Positions 52,801 to 61,087 of a DNA stretch of 64,000 nt are shown one piece after another (positions within the stretch are counted from its first letter, which is position 1; every line of letters begins with the position of its first letter). The DNA comes from Strongylocentrotus purpuratus (Eukaryota > Echinodermata > Echinoidea > Camarodonta > Strongylocentrotidae), in the NCBI RefSeq assembly GCF_000002235.5, contig NW_022145607.1:32356660-32420659 (forward strand), written 5' to 3'. A model generated the notes under the pieces. The model was not told where the DNA came from. It saw only the letters and a program-made list of their open reading frames with translations, and did no database searches. The position numbers and the translations under genes were made by a program.

Positions 52801-55800
52801 TCATTCAAATTAATTTGTCTTGCGTTCAAATTCGACGGTTTTAGTGCAGTCAGGTATATCTCGGGTTGATATTCCCTTTTCTAATTTTCAAATCTATGGA
52901 ATTTTCGTTAGAATCTACGTATGTTTCATTCAAATTAATGAACAATGTGCTTCTTTCGCTATTTGGTCATTCGATTTGGCGCAACACGATTTTCTGACAA
53001 CGTGACGGTGTATTTCTAGCATTTTAAATCATTTGTAGCATTCAAATTAGTACTTTGTGCACCTAAATTGATGGTCAATATACATTTCTCGTTTATTACA
53101 CACTTTTTATAGCTCATTCTTTTTCAAGATTATTTGTTCATGTGTATTTCATCATATTTCATTTTCTTGCATTTATATACACTTAATATACTTATTAGAT
53201 TTATCTGATATTCATCAGCATTTAAGTTTGATTGTTAAGAAGAAAAAAATGACTTGCATCTACGGACCTGATGGTCTCAGTATATTTGTAAATGTTCATG
53301 CAAGGAAGTTGTTTGTCTTATGTTTCATCATAAATTTATCATAATTTCATTATGGAAGAAGGGTACAATATTGTGACTGGGGTAGGGACTAGAGTCAACG
53401 ATTTAAACATGATTTATTATTTAGCCATGTCTTTAGCCATCGATCTGCTGGCGGGCAAGTAAACTATGAAACTCTTTAAGAAAAACAGAGGGGTGTGCTG
53501 GGTATAAGAGACGATATGAATTACTTTTGTAAAATTCCGAGTCTGTAGTAAAAGGGGGCGATTGAGGTATCCCCACCTTTCCCGGGTATATGAACATGCC
53601 CGCGCATAAATGCCATATCCCTTGATTTCGCCCCTTCTTTACTTTATGTCTGACTACACCAATCTGCATTGTCCTGAAAATAAATTAATGGAATAACAGC
53701 TTAGACCCCAATGGCAAATCATGCATTTTAACTGCATTATTTAAAAACTGTAAAAGTGTGTTGCAATTCTTCCCCCAAACATTCCTAACTTGAATACAAA
53801 TTATTACGAGTACGAATGACAGATGTTAATTTGAATGATAAAAATTACGCTTCGACAAGTGAATATTAATTTGAATGCTAGTTGAGCAGTTTCTAAATTG
53901 AATGACAGATCTATGAAACCCTTCGACCAAAATCCTAAATTAAATACAAAAACTGGAAAATTGAATGATAATTGGCATGGCAAAGCCGATCTGCGCTAAC
54001 TTAAATGCAAAGTAAATTAATTCGAATGACAAACACGCGCATTTGGCCGGGAAATCCTAAAGTAAACCGGTTGTTAAGTTATTATCCAGGAAGCTGTTAT
54101 GAATGGAGATCCCGTCCAAGAGGCCCCTTTGAAGTCATCCGTGGCACCGCGCGTCTTTTGTTTCCCCTACCGTAATCCCCTTAATCCCCCTCCAAAACCT
54201 TACAGCTCCCTAGTAGCACTAAGTCCTCCCTTTCCACACACAGCCCAGCCCAGCGAGCACGGCGGCTTTTGCTTTGCCGGCCCGTACTTTGGGTGAATAG
54301 TGGTGCTAACTTGACAACTTCTAGCCCTAAATCAATAAATGCGCAAACATATAACACAATTTCATTTAGTTCTTTAGGAAGATAAACCTTTGGACTACCT
54401 TCCTAGCTATGTACAAATTTCGGAAATTTTCGGAAAATGTCAATAATTAGATGAGAAAATCATGATTATGAAAATCTTTCATTCGCTCTAACTCATGATT
54501 TCCTTGGTCGATTTCGCTGGTTAAAATGGCCATGTCTTCAGTAGAGCTATCCGAGAACGGAAAACGCATTTGATGACTAATAGAAAGTTGCATTGGTCAT
54601 AATGTTGTGAATTCTGCATTTTATATGTTATAGCTAAATACATCTTCCATGAACATGACTTAATTTGTCGGTGCCACGCATGGCTTCAAAGCCCGATGCT
54701 TGCATATTTTTGCAAACGAGTGAATAGAAAACTTAGGGAAGCAGATGGCGTTGCGTAACATTTCGTACTATTTGGAATGCCAGAGAGGGACTGTGCATCG
54801 ATATGGACAGCTGTTGATGGAAATGATGGCTGGAGAGGGTTACATTTCTTTTTGTTAAGCCAGGTTAATCTTGAATAATTTTCCCTCGGAAAATTCTTTC
54901 GAGACGGTATCTCCATTCATTACAGCTTCCTGTTATTATCAATATGTCGCCTGTCTACCTGTTAGGTAGTAGAATCCATCACCGAGTACAAGACCGTCGT
55001 TATCATTCGGCAGTCGAAGGTCTAGAAACCTGAAGCGAATGATGTATCCTTTCGGAGCAGCCACCACCCAGACTCGCTGAAAGTAGTTCGGGTACGGACC
55101 AGGGTAGTAGGGTGATGTTAGATAAACTGTTCCTCCAGCAGGGACGAGAGTCGTGGACAATTCACCTTTAACACAAATAATTTAGTTAAAGGTGAAATTC
55201 AAAGAAAATCACAAATATGTCAACTAATATATCACTAGATATCACAACAGATGTCCATCGTACAAGTTTGAGGTCAACTACATATCGGGTGATTTAAAAA
55301 AAAAAAAATACAACCACCTCCATAGCAGCTGGGATATGCGAGAGATTCGCCGGAAAAATAACGATGTTTTAATGACGTCACTATATGGACCAATGCAGCC
55401 CAAGCAGACGACATCCCATAAAGAATAAACATAATTGCAAAGCTATTATTTGTCAAATTATAATGAGTTTAGTGTATATACATGTAATGGCATGTCAAAC
55501 CATTCAAAAGGGGGTATGACCCGATTCTGATAACTAAAACCGTTTGCTTGTAAATACACAGGATAGGGGTTAATTAACAATCAAAGAAACCAGATTTTCA
55601 AATTAAAACCCCCCAGAACGATATTGAGAACGGCATTTGTTCCCTTTTGAACCGCCGAACATAACGCGGTGTGTGCAGCTGAATATACAATGGCGTCTTA
55701 TTTTGTTTACAAGCGACAGATTCCTTTATTTTTGTATCGCTGCATTTGTCATCAAAATTAAACCATGCGCGGGGTTTAAAGTGAGGCAATAGATTATATA

Positions 55801-58800
55801 TTTAGCCTGACGGTAGTGAAGAAAGAGAAAGAACTCAAGGGAAGATGAAAAACAGGCACTGTAAATGTGTGAGATGTCATGGGACATCGTCTGCTTGTGC
55901 AAATCATGTCCATACTGTGATCTCACACATCTCAGCAGCGTTCGGAGAGCTCTTTAGGTGCTATGCCGGGGCTGTATTTAAGCGTTTTGTAATTGATAAT
56001 ATTCATTACTTCAAATGTTTCCAAGCATTGAATTTTGATAACCTTGTCGAATCAAAGTTTCAACTTTGCAATAATGAAAATAAAGTTAGTTTTTAAAATC
56101 AATAAATATCTACTATAAGGCTTGTTCAGATGTGCCGCGGTAAACCAGCGCATACAATGGCCGCCGCCGCGATTGTTGTTTACATAGATGAATGACAACT
56201 GCGCAACAGAGGAAATGTGCGTACTCCCTTAGCTCTGCGTTGGTTCTAGAACGTACCCCCAAAAAACTACCCCAAGGACAACTACCCCCTAGGACAACTA
56301 CCCCGGACAACTACCTCCCAGACAACTACTCCAAGGACAACTACCCCCAGACAACTATTCCCTAACAACTACCCCCCAGGATAGTTGTCCGTGGGGTAGG
56401 TGTCCTAGAGGATAGTTGTCGTAGGGGTAGTTGTTTTGGGTTAGTTGTCCGGGGGGTAGTTGTCCGGTGGTAGTTGTCCTAGGGGGTAGTTGTCCGGGAG
56501 TAGTTGTCCTAGGGGGTAGTTGTCTGGGGTAGTTGACGGGGGGTAGTTGTCCCGGGGGTAGTCGTCCTAGAGGGTGGTTGCTATAGGGGGATAGTTGTCC
56601 TAGGGGGTAATTGTCTTAGGGGGTAGTTGACTGGGGTTGTTTATCCGGGGCTGGATGTCTAGAGGGTAGGTGTCCGGATACGCTCTGGGTTATGATATAC
56701 AGAGATGTGAAGCGTATATAATACACTTTACGTCATCACAAACAAATGTCGTCATATCTGAAGGAGGACTTAGTCGGATTGTTCAATTCAATTCAATTCT
56801 ATTTTGTTTCACATCTCTTTAAAGAACACATCAGAAGATAAACAAACAAATTAGTATAAATTAAATTGTGAGAGAAAAATGGAAAGATTAGTCCAGGCAG
56901 CAATTTTGGACCAAGGGAACACCGACATGGGTCTATATAGTCCATGTAACTTATTAGGAATATCAACATATAAATTGCCTTTAGATTGCAAAAAGACTTT
57001 AAGAAACCTACTTTTCAGGGTAATTTCAATAGCCTATTAAATTGACTTTAGAAAGCATGTTCGGATTATGCCTAATGTTCGCACATTACTACAAGTGGCA
57101 CACACGACTACTGAAATCACCTAAGGTTGGTTTCTCGAAAATCTTTGAGATCATGTTTACTATTGTTCAGCGTACTTTTAATTTGACAAATACTACTCAC
57201 CGGGTTGAACCGCTCTCGCAGATACATTTATTACAAAAGTACCGTTTAGCGTATTCGAGTAGGCCGCGAAGACAATATTCATTCGATTACTGAGGGAAAC
57301 GATGTCGGGAGGTAGTTGGTTCCCGTCATACTCCAGGTGATACCGCTCAAAATTGAGAGTGCGAAGGCCATCAAATACCGCGAAGAACTCGCGGCTGGTG
57401 GCTAGATTGAACTCCAGGAATCGTATATTCATGATGGTGTCGCCAGGAGCTTCGATTCGCCATATTGCAACACTGAACTGACGATATGAGAACTTAAAGT
57501 TCGCGGTCGAGTAGATGGTGGTGGTTTCGTCAAGGGAAAGGCGAATGTCAGCTGTTGATTAAAATATAATTATTGGAGTGCTCTGATATCTCAATTGGTA
57601 TTTTGTTGCTTTCATAGGTTTTTATTCTCTTCTCTCATAAAGAAAATTGTACACAATTTATATCATGTTACCAAATCTAATGCCTTCGTCTTTGAGAAGT
57701 GCCTCAATAAAAAAAATAATAATTCACCTGTTACGAATAATTGTATTTCAATTGACAGAATGCAAAATACATGTATTATGTGTTGTTAGGGAGGACAAAC
57801 ATTATGGCTTGCCCTACCTAGCAACACGTATTGTATGCAATTCACATTATGACTATTGAGATACGATTATTTGTAATAGCTGAATGAAATAATTTGTATT
57901 GAGGCACTTCACAAGACGTATGTATTAGCTCATTATTTCATTCAACTGATACGAATAGTTGTATTTCAATACACTATGAATATGACGGACAAAGAAAGAA
58001 GACAAAATATACAGTTCCTCATTCTACCCTCAACAATTGCTGTGGTAGACAAAGGAACATCCCTTAACTGCTATTATGTAAACAAAAATGTGTAGAACAG
58101 GTTAATATGCATGTGACACCTGTTCTACACATGTTTACATAATAGCAGTAAAGGGATGTTCCTTTGTCTACCACAGCAATTGTTGAGGGTAGAATGAGGA
58201 ACTGTATATTTTGTCCTCTTTCTTTGTCCGTCATGTTCATAGTGATAGTCAGAGTGCAAATTTCATATATTACGTGTTGCTAGGCAAACCATAATGTTTG
58301 TCCTACCTAGCAACAACTAATGTATGCAATCTAAGTTCTGACTATTGAGATACATTTATTTGTAGCAGGTGAATTACATAATTGGTATCGAGGCGAATCA
58401 CAAAGGCATATGCATACATTTGGTGACATAACGAAAATGGCCTATTGTTATATCATACAGAAAGATTTGGGTGTAGGCACTATGAATATGACGGACAAAG
58501 AAAGAGGACAAAATATACAGTTCCTCAGGTAAACAAAGGAACATCCTTTCACTGTTATTATGTAAAAATGTGTAGAACAGGTGTCACGTGCATATTCACC
58601 TCTTCGACACATTTCTACAAAATAGCAGTGAAGGGAGTTCCTTTGTCTACCACAGCAATTGTTAAAGGTAGAATGAGGAACTGTATATTTTGTCCTCTTT
58701 CTTTGTCCGTTATATTCATAGTGAGGGGATCTTGTAAATGTCCTTCTTTATTTTTATTTTTTTCTTAGAGAAAAGGGGAAGTAGATGGTAACATTTTTTT

Positions 58801-58808
58801 TTTTTTTT

Positions 58809-58839
<31 letters not shown>

Positions 58840-58907
58840 CCCGAAATTTGAAATTTTGACCCATCGACATTCCGTTCCGTAGGTCATCTTTTTTAGGTCA
58901 TCTATAA

Positions 58908-58941
<34 letters not shown>

Positions 58942-61042
58942 AAAAAAAAAAATAAATAATATATATATATATATATATACACTGTCGCTCATAACGGTGG
59001 AATATTATTTTTTTATCCCAATTTATGGAATTATTTTAAAAATAATTTAAAAATACTAGATCTAGATAATAGTATACATTCTCAGATTTTATTGAATAAT
59101 AATTTGCCAATGTGTGTTTTGCGTGACTGCTAAAGCATGTATATGCTACTATGCTTATCAACTAGGGGACCTATGCCCTTAAGTCACAAATGACAGTAAT
59201 GAGGATTAATGCCCCACAAAAGGGCACTAATATAGCACATCGACACGGTGTTGATCCTGGGGCCTCACAGTTACGAGGCCATTGCTTTGTCACTGAACCA
59301 TGACTGTACGCAGCGGGGGCTAGGGTAGGGGGCACTTTCCATAATTAAAAAAACAACACAGAAAATGCAATAAAATTTCAATAATTTATTGCATTCTACC
59401 CCGGTCCCCAACATAAACAAATCTTCTGTGTACCCATGCCTTGAGCCATAATGCATGGCCGTCCAGAGGATTTTTTTATGTTGGGGACCGGGGTAAAATG
59501 CAATAAATTATTGAAATTTTATTGCATTTTCTGTTTTTTTTTTTAATTTATGGAAAGTGCCCCCTACCCTAGCCCCCGCTATATATATATAAACAAACGT
59601 CACGTGATTTACTCTTAATGACCAATCGTAGCGCAAGATTCTTTGTATGTGGAATATAAAATGCACTGTTTCAAGGACCTGTTCAGTCTCCTGTCTGGCT
59701 GGAGTCATAATAAAGTCTTAACCCGTGTCAGTCATTGCACAATGAACAGTCATTGTGGAAGTGTAAATGAAGAAAAAATTCTGATCCAAGTAATTACCTT
59801 TTAAAAACCTGCACGCTTCTGATAACATAAATGAACTGATGAATCTCCAATTAAGTTTTTTACAAAGAGCCAATCATTTATTTGACATGAATATACACAT
59901 CAAAGTCATAGTTTCCACCATATTCATCACGAAATGAGAGATGTATTACACTTTTTGAGGACAGTTTGGCTCAGATCAAGAAAAGTAATATTTACGTGTG
60001 ACTAATGCGATCGTCATATCGTATCCAGCTCCGGTGTTCTTATAGTCGCTCACGAACATAACCCAGAGCCAACGAGTTTTAGATTCTACGGTTGCACGTT
60101 TTCTGCTCAAGTCTCCGGTGAAAGCGTCACGTAGTGTATCTCTTTGTCCAAGCTCTCTCCCTTCCCCGATGAACAGAATATCTTTCCTGCAATAAATTGA
60201 CAATAATTTTCACTATAAAAAGAAATGAAGTTCACTATTTAAAATTAAATATTTCACGAGATGGTATTGTTTTTTAAATGTGGCGCTCATTAGCGATTTA
60301 TATCTGTTTTCTTACTTGAAATAACGGGTAAAATACCACATTCTCCCCTACATAGCCATACAATATCAAAAAGCAATTACTTGTATGATTTATGAGTTTA
60401 TATGTAAATTCGACAAGTTAACAAGTCCCAGGGGCCAAAAATACATTTATTTCATTAATAAAAAAAACATACCCGCACTGAATAAGTTGTATCGTTTTCA
60501 CAATGATAAAAAGGCTTTCAAACACGACTCATGTCTATTTAAAAAAAAAAAATTATAGCCGCTTTTTTATGCAAGAGGGTCCAAGCAGTGATACTTTCCT
60601 ATGCGAGAGACGGCACTTGGACGAAGATTTAGGAGCATTCGAGAGTATCTCCGATACAGGCGAAACCAATGAGTTAATGGGGACAGCTCTCAACATAATC
60701 CTGTAACATTTTAACAAAGACAAACAGACTTTCAAACACGACTTCTGACTTTTGGGGGATTACTTTTGATAACAACCTTTTCAAACTGTAAGAGAAGCCC
60801 CAAATTCATCTAGCGGTGATACTTTACCCGTTTTCTGTGTCAAGAAACGACACTTGGACGAAAATGTAGGAACCCTCGGGAGCCTCTACGATGTAAGAAA
60901 CCAAGGAGTTGTGAGAGTAGTTCTCTGGATGATTCTGCGAGGATTTCAGGATCGTCTGGTCATCTTGTGACTGGAAATCCAGCGGAGATATATCGATGGT
61001 CTCCTCTATTCCCGAATGGAAAACGATATTAACATAAATTAA

Positions 61043-61087
<45 letters not shown>

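Noticed and set aside
56253-56690. CRISPR-like array
   Set aside because: Units are contiguous without spacers and the host is an animal; it is a minisatellite.
59586-59730. TATA-like box, 'cctgttcagtctcctgtctgg' and AATAAAG that look like a promoter or LTR end
   Set aside because: No partner repeat or coding part is present, and it lies inside a receptor intron; composition alone is not enough.
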